A program made the position numbers and the translations under genes. 40,086 nt of DNA, taken from NCBI GenBank assembly GCA_903910745.1, contig CAIWAO010000075.1, positions 1 to 40,086 on the forward strand, in the 5' to 3' direction. This document shows positions 17,069 through 25,849 of this stretch, piece after piece. This stretch comes from an uncultured Burkholderiales bacterium. GTDB lineage: Bacteria > Pseudomonadota > Gammaproteobacteria > Burkholderiales > Burkholderiaceae_C. Numbering within the stretch: the stretch's first letter is position 1; each line of letters opens with the position of its first letter. Under the pieces are notes generated by a model. It searched no databases. It was not told the DNA's origin and saw only the letters and a program-made list of their open reading frames with translations.

Positions 17069-18778
17069 TCAGAAATCTGAGGCGCTGTATTTGTCTAGCA
17101 CCGCCCCTAAACTAGCACTGGAAGCGTTAAAGGCGAATTTAGCTTGGACACCGCGTAAATACCTTGGTGCTGGAGGGGTCCATCCTACTTTACGCTGTGT
17201 GAGTTCTTGATCTGAGATGTTGACTTGAAGCAAGAGTTGGTGAGCATCGATCGTGATTGAGTCACCTTCTCTTACAAACGCAATGTTTCCCCCAGCCTGT
17301 GCTTCGGGCGCCACATGACCCACAACCATACCCCAAGTCCCGCCAGAGAAGCGACCATCGGTGATCAGTCCAACACTCTCACCCAGCCCAGCACCGATCA
17401 AAGCACCCGTTGGTGCAAGCATCTCTGGCATACCAGGACCCCCTTTGGGGCCCAAATAGCGAAGAACCATGACGTCGCCAGCAACGATTTTGCCGTCCAA
17501 AATGGCTTTTAAAGCAGATTGTTCGTCGTCAAAGACTCTTGCAGGTCCGGTGATCACTGGATTTTTTAGTCCAGTGATTTTGGCAACAGCACCCTCAGGG
17601 GACAGATTGCCTTTAAGAATAGCTAAATGTCCTTCCTTGTACAACGCCTTATCAATGGTCCTGATTACGGTTTGACCTGCAGGTGGGGTATCTGGAATAT
17701 CTTTGAGTGTTTCGGCAATTGTTTTGCCGGTGATAGTCATGCACTCGCCGTGTAATAGACCCGCATTGAGTAAAACCTTCATCACCTGAGGGATACCGCC
17801 TGCACGGTGAAGGTCCACCGCCAAGTACTGGCCACTGGGCTTTAAGTCACAGATCACTGGAACTTTGCGGCGCATACGCTCAAAATCGTCAATCGTCCAC
17901 TCAACTTCTGCAGCGTGAGCGATAGCAAGAAAATGTAAAACTGCATTTGTAGAGCCACCGGTTGCCATGATGACAGCAACTGCGTTCTCTAAAGATTTAC
18001 GGTTCACAATGTCCCGAGGCTTTATATCTTTTTTGATGGCCTCGATTAAAACCTTTGCGGATTCTTTGGCGGAATTTTCTTTCTCATCATGGGGGTTAGC
18101 CATGGTAGAGGAGTAGGGGAGTGACATGCCAAGGGCTTCAAATGCACTGGACATCGTGTTTGCTGTGTACATCCCCCCACATGAGCCAGTCCCAGGGATC
18201 GCTCTTTTCTCGATCTCAAGCAAATCAGCGTCGCTTAAGTTGCCAGCTGAGTTTTGCCCCACAGCTTCAAACACACTGACAATATTGAGGTCTTTGCCCT
18301 GAAAGCGGCCCGGGAGTATGGTACCCCCGTAAACATAAATAGCAGGCACATTGGCACGCAAGATGCCCATCATGCCGCCAGGCATATTTTTATCACACCC
18401 TCCCACAACTAAAACGCCGTCTAGCCACTGACCTTGAACACAGGTCTCAATACAGTCAGAGATCACCTCTCTTGAGACGAGTGAGTATTTCATGCCCTCT
18501 GTGCCCATTGCCATACCGTCAGAGATGGTCGGTGTTCCAAAAACCTGGGCTTTGCCTCCGCCCTCCTCAATTCCTGCAATCGCTGCGTCAGCAAGTTTTT
18601 GTAAACCACTATTGCAGGGCGTTATTGTTGAGTGACCATTTGCGACGCCAATCATCGGTTTCGTAAAGTCGCCCTCCGTGTATCCCATTGCGTAGTACAT
18701 GGAGCGGTTAGGTGCACGTGACTTGCCCTCAGTGATGTTGGCAGAGCGGCGGTTGATTTTTGAGAGATTAGTTGCCAT
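17069..18778 (-). CDS. ilvD: Dihydroxy-acid dehydratase
   Basis: 569 aa, the shorter IlvD form. It catalyses the third step of valine/isoleucine (and pantothenate precursor) synthesis, dehydrating 2,3-dihydroxy acids to 2-oxo acids. The Fe-S cluster Cys residues are seen in TPCNSG (Cys55), GGCDKNMPG (Cys128) and [14 protein letters not shown] (Cys200). Further conserved sequences are [12 protein letters not shown]-like [11 protein letters not shown] and [11 protein letters not shown]. Starting at ATG 18778, it is the first gene of a transcript with the cytochrome c gene and diverges from lgt across a gap that carries a 12-bp perfect hairpin. Confidence 0.96.
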   Translation of the reverse strand: MATNLSKINRRSANITEGKSRAPNRSMYYAMGYTEGDFTKPMIGVANGHSTITPCNSGLQKLADAAIAGIEEGGGKAQVFGTPTISDGMAMGTEGMKYSLVSREVISDCIETCVQGQWLDGVLVVGGCDKNMPGGMMGILRANVPAIYVYGGTILPGRFQGKDLNIVSVFEAVGQNSAGNLSDADLLEIEKRAIPGTGSCGGMYTANTMSSAFEALGMSLPYSSTMANPHDEKENSAKESAKVLIEAIKKDIKPRDIVNRKSLENAVAVIMATGGSTNAVLHFLAIAHAAEVEWTIDDFERMRRKVPVICDLKPSGQYLAVDLHRAGGIPQVMKVLLNAGLLHGECMTITGKTIAETLKDIPDTPPAGQTVIRTIDKALYKEGHLAILKGNLSPEGAVAKITGLKNPVITGPARVFDDEQSALKAILDGKIVAGDVMVLRYLGPKGGPGMPEMLAPTGALIGAGLGESVGLITDGRFSGGTWGMVVGHVAPEAQAGGNIAFVREGDSITIDAHQLLLQVNISDQELTQRKVGWTPPAPRYLRGVQAKFAFNASSASLGAVLDKYSASDF

Positions 18779-18873
18779 TTAATTTAATGCTAATTAGCCA
18801 TCCAGTATAGAAAACAGTAGATCAATATTAAATCCAAGTCCGAGAACTTGGTAGAAATGATGTCCAAGGCTGC

Positions 18874-18902
18874 CGGTTCAAAATTTGAAGAATTTTGAAC
18901 CG
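18874..18902. repeat. 12-bp perfect inverted repeat in the ilvD-lgt gap
   Basis: CGGTTCAAAATT and AATTTTGAACCG are separated by only 5 nt (TGAAG). There is no T-run on either side, so it does not look like an intrinsic terminator, and divergent genes would not need one here. Possible roles are an operator, an RNA leader structure, or a dispersed intergenic repeat. Confidence 0.6.
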
Positions 18903-18991
18903 ACGTAACGGAGTTTATCAAGACTTAGGGAGTTAGTTTCAAAAAGTGCATAATCCCGTAGAAGTTTCCTTGATTTATTCTTTAATCACAA

Positions 18992-19810
18992 ATGTTAGTA
19001 CATCCTCAATTTAATCCAGTTGCCTTACAGCTTGGTCCCTTGGCAATTCACTGGTACGGAATCACTTACCTTGTAGCTTTTGGCTTATTTGTTTATTTGG
19101 CAAAACTCAGGCTCAGTCAACCCCAGTACCAATGGGTTGTGGAGTCAAATAGGTGGAATGTGCAAAGCGTTGAAGATCTATTGTTTTACGGAGCCATCGG
19201 CGTAGTACTTGGGGGGCGAGTTGGGTACTGTCTTTTTTACAAACCCTTTGAGTATTTAAGCGATCCTTTTGAGATTTTTGCCGTTTGGCATGGTGGGATG
19301 AGTTTTCATGGTGGCATGCTTGGAGTGATTGCTGCAATGGCATTGTTTGCCCGCCATAAGAAAATGCCTTGGTTGTGGGTCACAGACTTTATTGCCCCCT
19401 GCGTGCCAACGGGTTTGGCCTCGGGTCGGATTGGTAACTTTATAAATGGAGAGCTTTGGGGTAGGGTTGCCGATCCCTCTTTGCCCTGGGCTATGGTATT
19501 CCCGCAAAGTGGGTCCTTCATACCGAGACATCCCTCTCAGATTTATCAATTTTTACTTGAGGGATTATTCCTGTTTGTTGTCCTTTGGTTCTTTGCCAAA
19601 AAACAAAGACCGATTGGAGCGGTTTCTGCTGTATTCCTGATGGGATACGGAGCACTTAGATTTACTGCAGAATATTTTAGAGAGCCCGATTCCTTTTTGG
19701 GTCTCCTTGGGGGTGGGCTTAGCATGGGACAGTGGCTGTGCGTCCCAATGGTTGCGGTTGGCGTCCTTATGCTGATTTGGAGTCAACAAAGAAAGCGTTT
19801 CCTGGATTAA
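18992..19810 (+). CDS. lgt: Prolipoprotein diacylglyceryl transferase
   Basis: 272 aa integral membrane enzyme with about seven hydrophobic segments. It transfers diacylglycerol from phosphatidylglycerol to the lipobox Cys of prolipoproteins at the inner membrane. Key motifs: [12 protein letters not shown] near the start, [12 protein letters not shown] (His100 and His106, equivalent to the essential E. coli His103 region), and the signature [15 protein letters not shown] (144-158). Being essential in most Gram-negative bacteria, it is a stable marker. The ATG at 18992 has no obvious ribosome site. Confidence 0.95.
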   Translation: MLVHPQFNPVALQLGPLAIHWYGITYLVAFGLFVYLAKLRLSQPQYQWVVESNRWNVQSVEDLLFYGAIGVVLGGRVGYCLFYKPFEYLSDPFEIFAVWHGGMSFHGGMLGVIAAMALFARHKKMPWLWVTDFIAPCVPTGLASGRIGNFINGELWGRVADPSLPWAMVFPQSGSFIPRHPSQIYQFLLEGLFLFVVLWFFAKKQRPIGAVSAVFLMGYGALRFTAEYFREPDSFLGLLGGGLSMGQWLCVPMVAVGVLMLIWSQQRKRFLD

Positions 19811-19934
19811 ACCCCCTTGGTATTTATTTTTAGTTGTTTGAATGGTTAGGTAACTTTTGACCTTGGATGCTGTGTGTTCCAAGCAACAAGGATCATTTAA
19901 TTCTGAACAGTTTCCCATTCAAGTTTATTATCAG

Positions 19935-19953
19935 AACAAATAATTTATTTGTT
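19935..19953. promoter_or_regulatory. 19-bp palindrome upstream of malonyl-CoA decarboxylase
   Basis: AACAAATAA-T-TTATTTGTT is a perfect 9-bp inverted repeat around one central base, ending 56 bp before the ATG at 20010. Its position fits an operator for the decarboxylase operon. It is AT-rich, so chance is possible. Confidence 0.35.
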
Positions 19954-20009
19954 TAATTCCAATACCTTCTCACACCGATGCTTAAAGCAATTTCTATCAA
20001 GGTCTATTT

Positions 20010-21452
20010 ATGAGGCCAGGAGCATGGTTACAAAACAGTGTTCAGCGTTTAATTGGTAACGCTTTAGGTAGTGCAATCAAGCCCCAGCAGGGCTCTGATG
20101 TGTCCACTACCAAAGCCGTGGTTGCTAGTGCCTCACCCAGAACCTTGCCCCCCCCTCCAAGAGCTTTAAGAAAACCACTGCTTCAACTTCAGTCGATCGT
20201 TGACCCCAAGGTCAGCGAGGTAGAGGGCGGGCGCCGAGCTGAGAGCTTTAGTATTTGGTACGCTGGGATCCCCCAAGTCCAAAAAGAAGAGATATGGATG
20301 CTCATATCTGAATATTTTGGTCCTGATGTAAGTGAGGTGAGTGGGGCACGTCTGGCCTATGAAGAAGCCTTGGGCACAGCAGAGGAGGGAACAGCCGAGA
20401 TTCGACTTCGCCGCTCTCTCATCTCCCCAAGAACCAGGTTGATGCAACGGTTTGCTGCGTACTCTGGTGGAATGAGATTTTTGGTTGACCTTAGAGCCCA
20501 AATTCTCCCTCACCTCAAATCCAACAAACGTCTAGTCGCTTTAGATGCAGAGCTCGAGCAACTCTTCTCCACTTGGTTTGATGTTGCTTTTCTTGAGCTT
20601 AGACGGCTTAGTTGGGACTCGCCGGCCTCATTGGTCGAAAAACTTATCCAGTATGAAGCGGTTCACGACATTCGTAGTTGGGGGGATTTAAAAAACAGGC
20701 TGGACTCAGACAGAAGGTGCTACGGCTTCTTTCACCCGAGCTTGCCAAATGAGCCACTTATTTTTGTTGAAGTAGCGCTTTTGAACGAGATTTCAGACAG
20801 CATCACACCTCTTTTGGATGAGGCTGCTGCCCCCCAGGATATCAAAAAATCCACGGTAGCTATTTTTTATTCCATCAGCAATACACAAACCGGTCTGAAG
20901 GGGGTGAGCTTTGGAGATTCACTCATCAAAAGGGTTGTTCAGGTCTTAAGGGATGAGTTTCCAAAACTGCGCACTTTCGCAACGCTCTCACCTATTCCTG
21001 GTTTTAGGTCGTGGGCTACTAAAAACATGGATGAGCTCATCTCAAAGTTGGATGAAAAAGAATGGGCGTCCCTTGGTAAAGCGATGGGGCTCAAGAGCAA
21101 GCCAACTTCACAAGAGTTTTTGACTGCGTGTGAGGACGTAACAACTTGGGATGAAAAATCTGAACTACGACAATTCTTGACTCGCTGCGCTGCAACTTAC
21201 CTTGGCGCTACCAAAGCGGGTTCAAGTCCTTTTGATGCGGTTGCACGCTTTCATTTGAGCAATGGTGCTCGTATTGAGAGATTAAACTGGGGAGCTGACC
21301 CATCAAATAAGGGTGTTAAACAGTCTTTCAGCTTGATGGTGAATTATTTATACGATTTAAAGCGCTTAGATAAACACAGAAAAGCACTCAATGAAGGTGA
21401 GATCCCAAGTTCGCCAGCGATACAGGAACTGATCTTAAAATTCAAAAAATGA
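20010..21452 (+). CDS. Malonyl-CoA decarboxylase
   Basis: 480 aa. It decarboxylates malonyl-CoA to acetyl-CoA, allowing use of malonate or lowering malonyl-CoA levels. An N-terminal helical domain (about 55-200) precedes the GCN5-like catalytic domain. Family motifs are FYSISNTQTGLKGVSFG (286-302), TLSPIPGF with the probable catalytic Ser327, and RFHLSNGARIERLNWGAD with the probable catalytic His415. The first 55 residues are Pro/Ala-rich and poorly conserved in kind. The start ATG 20010 has AAGG about 7 bp upstream. It leads a set with the Bug-like mini protein (9 bp between the stop and the next ATG) and a CaiB/BaiF transferase, which could supply or recycle malonyl-CoA. No matB-like malonyl-CoA synthetase is visible nearby. 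Confidence 0.93.
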   Translation: MRPGAWLQNSVQRLIGNALGSAIKPQQGSDVSTTKAVVASASPRTLPPPPRALRKPLLQLQSIVDPKVSEVEGGRRAESFSIWYAGIPQVQKEEIWMLISEYFGPDVSEVSGARLAYEEALGTAEEGTAEIRLRRSLISPRTRLMQRFAAYSGGMRFLVDLRAQILPHLKSNKRLVALDAELEQLFSTWFDVAFLELRRLSWDSPASLVEKLIQYEAVHDIRSWGDLKNRLDSDRRCYGFFHPSLPNEPLIFVEVALLNEISDSITPLLDEAAAPQDIKKSTVAIFYSISNTQTGLKGVSFGDSLIKRVVQVLRDEFPKLRTFATLSPIPGFRSWATKNMDELISKLDEKEWASLGKAMGLKSKPTSQEFLTACEDVTTWDEKSELRQFLTRCAATYLGATKAGSSPFDAVARFHLSNGARIERLNWGADPSNKGVKQSFSLMVNYLYDLKRLDKHRKALNEGEIPSSPAIQELILKFKK

Positions 21453-21461
21453 TTGAACATA

Positions 21462-21932
21462 ATGACAGAGCAATCAAACCCTCACGATTTCAAAGTACGT
21501 AGGGACGCACTGAGAGTTTTACTTTATGTTGGGGGTCTAGGCAGTGCCCCTGCGGCGTTAAATTTTGTCATCGCCAACAAAGAAAGTCTGAACTCTATTA
21601 ATGCTGAACAAAATAATTTAAGTTTTTGGGTCAACTCAAAGCACTTAAGCAGTGAATTGGACGCCTTGATCTATCAAGTCAAAAACAATCCTGGTAGGTT
21701 TGACTATAGTTATGCTTATGTGGCCCCAGATTGCACACATCAAATTGCTAGTGAAAAGCTATTGCAAAGTTTAGGATTGAGTTTAACGGCGGTACCGTTT
21801 AAGAATTGGACTCACGCAATTGACGCTTTAACTAAAGGGCGAGTTGATGCAGTGTTTGCACCTGTAGCTCTTATTAGCAATTATTTTCGGGGTCACCTGC
21901 CCACGCATGTCCTCCCCGTTCTAGGGCACTAA
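21462..21932 (+). CDS. Half-length TctC/Bug-like solute-binding domain protein
   Basis: 156 aa from the ATG at 21462 (an in-frame TTG at 21453 abuts the previous stop). The N-terminus has Arg13-Arg14-x-x-L followed by a mildly hydrophobic stretch (VLLYVGGLGSAPAA), which resembles a Tat-type signal though weakly. Residues about 75-150 resemble the ligand-binding half of Bug/TctC receptors: YAYVAPDCTHQIASEKL, then VPFKNWTHAIDALTKGRVDAVFAP. Normal Bug proteins are about 320 aa, so this is either a miniature form or a decayed remnant that stayed in frame. Its place between malonyl-CoA decarboxylase and a CoA-transferase suggests organic-acid uptake or sensing, but function is uncertain. Confidence 0.6.
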   Translation: MTEQSNPHDFKVRRDALRVLLYVGGLGSAPAALNFVIANKESLNSINAEQNNLSFWVNSKHLSSELDALIYQVKNNPGRFDYSYAYVAPDCTHQIASEKLLQSLGLSLTAVPFKNWTHAIDALTKGRVDAVFAPVALISNYFRGHLPTHVLPVLGH

Positions 21933-22019
21933 TTTCACCCAATCAACCTTGCCAGCCCTGGATGTATAGAATTGGGGGCTTTTAAAAGCTTTATTTACAG
22001 CTACTATTGAAGGAAAAGT

Positions 22020-23243
22020 ATGTCCGGTCCACTCTCGCATATCAAAGTGCTCGATCTCTCGCGTGTTTTAGCGGGCCCTTGGGCTGCCCAAAATCTAGCA
22101 GATTTAGGTGCAGAAGTAATTAAAGTGGAGCGTCCCATCAAGGGCGATGATTCCAGAGCTTTTGCTCCTCCTTTTTTAAAGGACGAACAGGGAAACACGA
22201 CCAAAGAATCTGCTTATTACTGCGCAGCCAACAGAGGAAAGAAATCCATCACCGTGAACCTTTCACACCCTGATGGACAAAAATTAGTGCTCGAGTTGGC
22301 TAGGGGAGTAGATGTGATCGTTGAGAACTACAAAGTTGGTGACCTGGCCAGATACGGATTAGGATATGAGGATATAAAGGCCATCAACCCTGGAATCATT
22401 TATTGCTCCGTCACGGGCTTTGGACAAACGGGCCCCTACAAAGACAGACCTGGATATGACTTTATGGCTCAGGGTATGGGTGGCTTGATGAGTATCACGG
22501 GTGAACGTGAGGATCTCCCAGGCGGTGGGCCTCAAAGGGTAGGTGTACCGATTATTGATATGAGTACGGGTATGTATGCAAGCGTTGCCATTTGCGCAGC
22601 TATTGCGCACAGAGCCGTTACAGGTCAGGGACAATGGATCGATGTATCCCTACTTGATTCATGTGTAGCGTTGCTTGCCAACCAAGCCATGAACTATTTT
22701 GCGACCGGCGAGTCCCCAAGCTCATTGGGCAACGCACATCCCAATATCGTGCCTTATCAAACTTTTAAAACCGCAGACGGCGCAATTATCTTGGCATGTG
22801 GCAACGATAACCTTTTCAAGAAATTTTGTGAGATCGCAGACTGCACACATTTGGCCGAAGATCCACAGTATTCAACTAACGCAGTAAGAGTAAGGAACAG
22901 AGAAGAGTTGACTCGCTTGCTCAATTTAATATTCCTCAAACACACGACCAAAGAGTGGGTGAAGTTACTGGATGATGCAGGTGTTGCCAACGGCCCCATC
23001 AACAAGATTGAAGAAGTCTTCCGTGAGCCCCAAGTGCAGGCTAGGGGAATGCAAATTGAGTTGCCACATTCGGTTGCTGGTAAAGTAACTCTCGTGGGCT
23101 CACCTATGAAGTTCTCTGAGACCCCCATCAAACACGAGATGCCGCCTCCAGCGTTGGGGCAGCACACAGATGAAATCTTGACTCAGTTCTTGATGAAGTC
23201 CAAGTCTGAGATTGACAAGCTAAAGAGTGAGGGTGTCGTCTAA
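22020..23243 (+). CDS. CaiB/BaiF family III CoA-transferase (second copy)
   Basis: 407 aa. It opens with IKVLDLSRVLAGPWAAQNLADLGAEVIKVE and continues with GKKSITVNLSHPDGQ, VENYKVGDLARYGLG, and FGQTGPYKDRPGYDFMAQGMGG. Asp180 in VPIIDMSTG is the expected catalytic Asp. This pattern is close to the succinyl-CoA:dicarboxylate (SUGCT-like) branch, so it may activate a dicarboxylate such as malonate or glutarate; that is inference. An AAGGAAA ribosome site precedes ATG 22020. It follows the malonyl-CoA decarboxylase and Bug-like genes by 87 bp and ends at a hairpin. It is clearly distinct in sequence from the copy at 7913-9169. Confidence 0.9.
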   Translation: MSGPLSHIKVLDLSRVLAGPWAAQNLADLGAEVIKVERPIKGDDSRAFAPPFLKDEQGNTTKESAYYCAANRGKKSITVNLSHPDGQKLVLELARGVDVIVENYKVGDLARYGLGYEDIKAINPGIIYCSVTGFGQTGPYKDRPGYDFMAQGMGGLMSITGEREDLPGGGPQRVGVPIIDMSTGMYASVAICAAIAHRAVTGQGQWIDVSLLDSCVALLANQAMNYFATGESPSSLGNAHPNIVPYQTFKTADGAIILACGNDNLFKKFCEIADCTHLAEDPQYSTNAVRVRNREELTRLLNLIFLKHTTKEWVKLLDDAGVANGPINKIEEVFREPQVQARGMQIELPHSVAGKVTLVGSPMKFSETPIKHEMPPPALGQHTDEILTQFLMKSKSEIDKLKSEGVV

Positions 23244-23255
23244 ATAGTCGCCTAT

Positions 23256-23288
23256 CAGTTTAGGGATTAAACGAAAATCTCTAAACTG
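23256..23288. terminator. Hairpin between convergent genes, probable bidirectional terminator
   Basis: CAGTTTAG-GGATT pairs with AATCT-CTAAACTG, a 13-bp stem with one G-T pair and a 7-nt loop. It lies between the CoA-transferase (plus) and lytic transglycosylase (minus) stops. T-runs after the stem are poor on both strands, so termination strength is uncertain. Confidence 0.5.
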
Positions 23289-23304
23289 TTCACTAAATAT
23301 CTTC

Positions 23305-24624
23305 TCAGTGATTGTCGTTCAGCAACGAGCCTGCGTAAGCCTCTCTCACAGCTATACCAAGATCCAAAACCGCCATCGCGTAATAGCTACTCCAGTTGTA
23401 CCGGGTGACAACGTAAAAGTTTTCAGTACCCGCTAGATAGGATTTTGGCTCTGGTCCGTTTTGTAGCTCAATCAGTGCAAGAAGACCGGGATAAGCCTTA
23501 CCGTCATTGCTCAAGATAACCCCTTTAGATTCGAGGGTGCTTGCATTAAAAGTTGGGAGAATGTCTGGAACCAATAGTTCCTCTAATTGGGTGGGGTTTG
23601 AGTTCAGAGTGATGCTGAACCTTGTGGGTTGACCGGTTTGCCATCCGTACATTTTGAAATAATTTGCAATGGAGCCGATTGCATCATAGGGACTATGTAT
23701 AAGATCAATTACTCCGTCTTTGTCGTAATCAACAGCGAATTTTGCAATACTTGAGGGCATGAACTGTGCTGCACCTATGGCACCGGCGTAGCTTCCGAGC
23801 ACCTCTTTGTGCGTAGGGTTGGGGCGCGAGTACTGCTCTTTTAAAAATGCCCCAAGCTCGTTTTGGAAAAACGCCTGCCGCTCAGCCGCTCTTGGGTGCT
23901 CTTTTGGAAACTGCAGACTCAACGTGGCGAGGGAGTCTAGTACTGGGTAAGCTCCCATGTGTTGACCGTAAAGAGTCTCGATTCCAAGAATCCCAATAAT
24001 GATCTCAGGAGGTACGCCGAAATCGCGCTCTGCTTGTTTAAGTGTGGAAGCAAATTTTTGCCAAAACTGAACACCTAGTCCAATCCTTTTGGGCTCAATA
24101 AAACGAGCACGGTAAGCTTGCCAGTTTTTTTGTACTGGTGCAGGTGCAGGCGTCATTTGTTGAATGACGCTTGGGATTGACCTGGCCCGTGCGAGTTGAT
24201 CTAAAACCCATTTCTCTGGGATCGATTGTGAGATGGCGATTTGCGTAGCCAAAACTTTAACGTCCTCGCTTTCTCCGAACCGGGCTGAGAATTTGACCGC
24301 GTTTCGGTTGCTGAGCAAAGGTGGTCTAGGTTTTTTGTGTTTAAGACTATTTGATTGACTGTTTTGATTGTTGGTTAAATTGTTGGTTAAATTGTTGGTT
24401 AAATTGTTGGTTTTACCGCCCACCTCTGCTTTTGATTCCTGTGTATTGGTTCTACTTGAGGGGGTGTTATTTTGAATATTAGATTGAATACTAGATTGAG
24501 TAGGAGCGGGGGTTGCACCGCTCTCTAGCTTGGAGGGTTGATCTTGAGCCGATGTTTGAGCAAATGAAGATTGCCCAAAACCAAGAAACGTAAGTAGTAA
24601 GGAATACCCTAAAAATTTAATCAT
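23305..24624 (-). CDS. mltB: Lytic murein transglycosylase B
   Basis: 439 aa. It has a Sec signal peptide (YSLLLTFLGFGQSSFA, cleavage near residue 22) with no lipobox Cys, so a soluble periplasmic form is likely. A low-complexity Asn/Ser/Thr/Gln linker (about 23-95) includes tandem NNLT repeats. The GH103 domain spans about 110-430. It cleaves the MurNAc-GlcNAc bond of peptidoglycan to give 1,6-anhydro products. Catalytic Glu216 sits in GILGIETLYGQ; further family sequence is SYAGAIGAAQFMPSS and DKDGVIDL. The gene is alone on the minus strand and diverges from the HDAC-like gene. Confidence 0.93.
   Translation of the reverse strand: MIKFLGYSLLLTFLGFGQSSFAQTSAQDQPSKLESGATPAPTQSSIQSNIQNNTPSSRTNTQESKAEVGGKTNNLTNNLTNNLTNNQNSQSNSLKHKKPRPPLLSNRNAVKFSARFGESEDVKVLATQIAISQSIPEKWVLDQLARARSIPSVIQQMTPAPAPVQKNWQAYRARFIEPKRIGLGVQFWQKFASTLKQAERDFGVPPEIIIGILGIETLYGQHMGAYPVLDSLATLSLQFPKEHPRAAERQAFFQNELGAFLKEQYSRPNPTHKEVLGSYAGAIGAAQFMPSSIAKFAVDYDKDGVIDLIHSPYDAIGSIANYFKMYGWQTGQPTRFSITLNSNPTQLEELLVPDILPTFNASTLESKGVILSNDGKAYPGLLALIELQNGPEPKSYLAGTENFYVVTRYNWSSYYAMAVLDLGIAVREAYAGSLLNDNH
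24367..24413. repeat. 12-bp tandem repeat in mltB (Asn-Asn-Leu-Thr repeats)
   Basis: Three exact copies of ATTGTTGGTTAA plus a partial fourth lie head to tail, encoding NNLT repeats in the linker after the signal peptide. The unit keeps the reading frame, so only linker length would vary. Confidence 0.9.
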
Positions 24625-24712
24625 TTATATAGTCAAAGTTCCAAACCAAGGAAATCGGTTCAGTAAATTAGAAAGTCATCAAAGATGAACTGTAAATTCA
24701 TGATTATTACTC

Positions 24713-24741
24713 AAGATAAGAATGGTAATATTGATTATCTT
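24713..24741. repeat. Inverted repeat in the mltB/HDAC-like divergent gap
   Basis: AAGATAA (24713-24719) and TTATCTT (24735-24741) are separated by 15 nt. The 197-bp gap is otherwise AT-rich with no gene. The function, if any, is unknown; an operator for either divergent gene is possible. Confidence 0.2.
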
Positions 24742-24821
24742 AGATTTGATTTTTTTAGATCAACTTCATTAACTTTAAAAAATCATTTGTGCAGATTTAA
24801 TGAATAGATTGGGACTCTTAA

Positions 24822-25778
24822 ATGGGTAAAACTGGGTTCTATACACACCCTGATTGTTTATTGCATGAGATGGGCTTAGGTCATCCTGAGTGCCCCGACC
24901 GACTGCACGCAATCAACGACAGAATTTTGATGACTGGCTTAGATGTTGGGCTAAAAGTAATCGAAGCCCAGGCGGCATCGATTACTGATTTAGAGCTGGC
25001 TCATGACCGGATGTACATTGCTGCGCTCAGGGGACTTGGGGAACTGCTTCGTGATGACGCCTTGGCCGGGGGCCCAACTCACGCGCAAGTTGACCCAGAT
25101 ACCTCTATGAATGTTCACAGCTGGGACGCCATTTTAAAAGCCAGCGGAGCGGCAATCTCTGCTACAGATGCAGTGATTGCGGGCGAATTAACGAATGCTT
25201 TTTGCTCAGTCAGACCACCAGGTCATCATGCCTGCTACTCAAGTGCGATGGGCTTTTGTTTTGTTAACAACGTCGCAGTCGCCGCAAAACACGCTTTGGA
25301 GCGCCACGGACTGAAAAGAGTTGCTATTGTCGATTTTGACGTTCATCACGGCAACGGAACTCAAGACATCCTAAAGTCTGATGAGCGTGTCTTAATGGTG
25401 AGTATTTATCAACACCCCTATTACCCTGAGGGCGGGGCAGGAGAGATCACAAAAAATATGGTCAATGTTCCAATCCCTGCTTACACCAAAGGTCATGCAA
25501 TTAGGGAGTTGATTACACAACATTGGTTCGATGCGCTTCACCGGCACCAACCTGAATTGATTTTTATCAGTGCTGGGTTTGACGCTCACCGAGAGGATGA
25601 CATGGGCCAACTCTCCATGTTAGAGGCTGACTACGCGTGGATTACCAAGGAAATTAAAAACATTGCCAAGTTGTACTCAAAGGGTCGAATTGTTTCTTGC
25701 CTGGAGGGAGGGTACCACCTTCAATCTCTAGCAAAGAGCGTGGAGGCACACATTAGGGTACTTGCAGATTTGTCATAG
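24822..25778 (+). CDS. Histone-deacetylase-family (class II HDAC-like) amidohydrolase
   Basis: 318 aa, full length for the bacterial HDAC-like/acetylpolyamine amidohydrolase group. It opens with GHPECPDRL, then RPPGHHA (His135-His136 active-site pair), GFCFVNNVAVAA, VDFDVHHGNGTQD (zinc ligands Asp173 and His175) and SAGFDAH (Asp254, third zinc ligand), and ends with LEGGYHL. The reaction is zinc-dependent hydrolysis of an acetylamide; the physiological substrate (acetylpolyamine, acetyl-lysine or other) cannot be read from sequence. It is the first gene of a plus-strand run with mscS and etfBA, an order I recall as common in Burkholderiales. ATG 24822 has a poor ribosome site. Confidence 0.92.
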   Translation: MGKTGFYTHPDCLLHEMGLGHPECPDRLHAINDRILMTGLDVGLKVIEAQAASITDLELAHDRMYIAALRGLGELLRDDALAGGPTHAQVDPDTSMNVHSWDAILKASGAAISATDAVIAGELTNAFCSVRPPGHHACYSSAMGFCFVNNVAVAAKHALERHGLKRVAIVDFDVHHGNGTQDILKSDERVLMVSIYQHPYYPEGGAGEITKNMVNVPIPAYTKGHAIRELITQHWFDALHRHQPELIFISAGFDAHREDDMGQLSMLEADYAWITKEIKNIAKLYSKGRIVSCLEGGYHLQSLAKSVEAHIRVLADLS

Positions 25779-25849
25779 TTTGAGGTTATAACTGGTTTTT
25801 ATTCATTTGGCTACCTTGGCGGTGTCAATACAAATAACGTGATTTTCAT

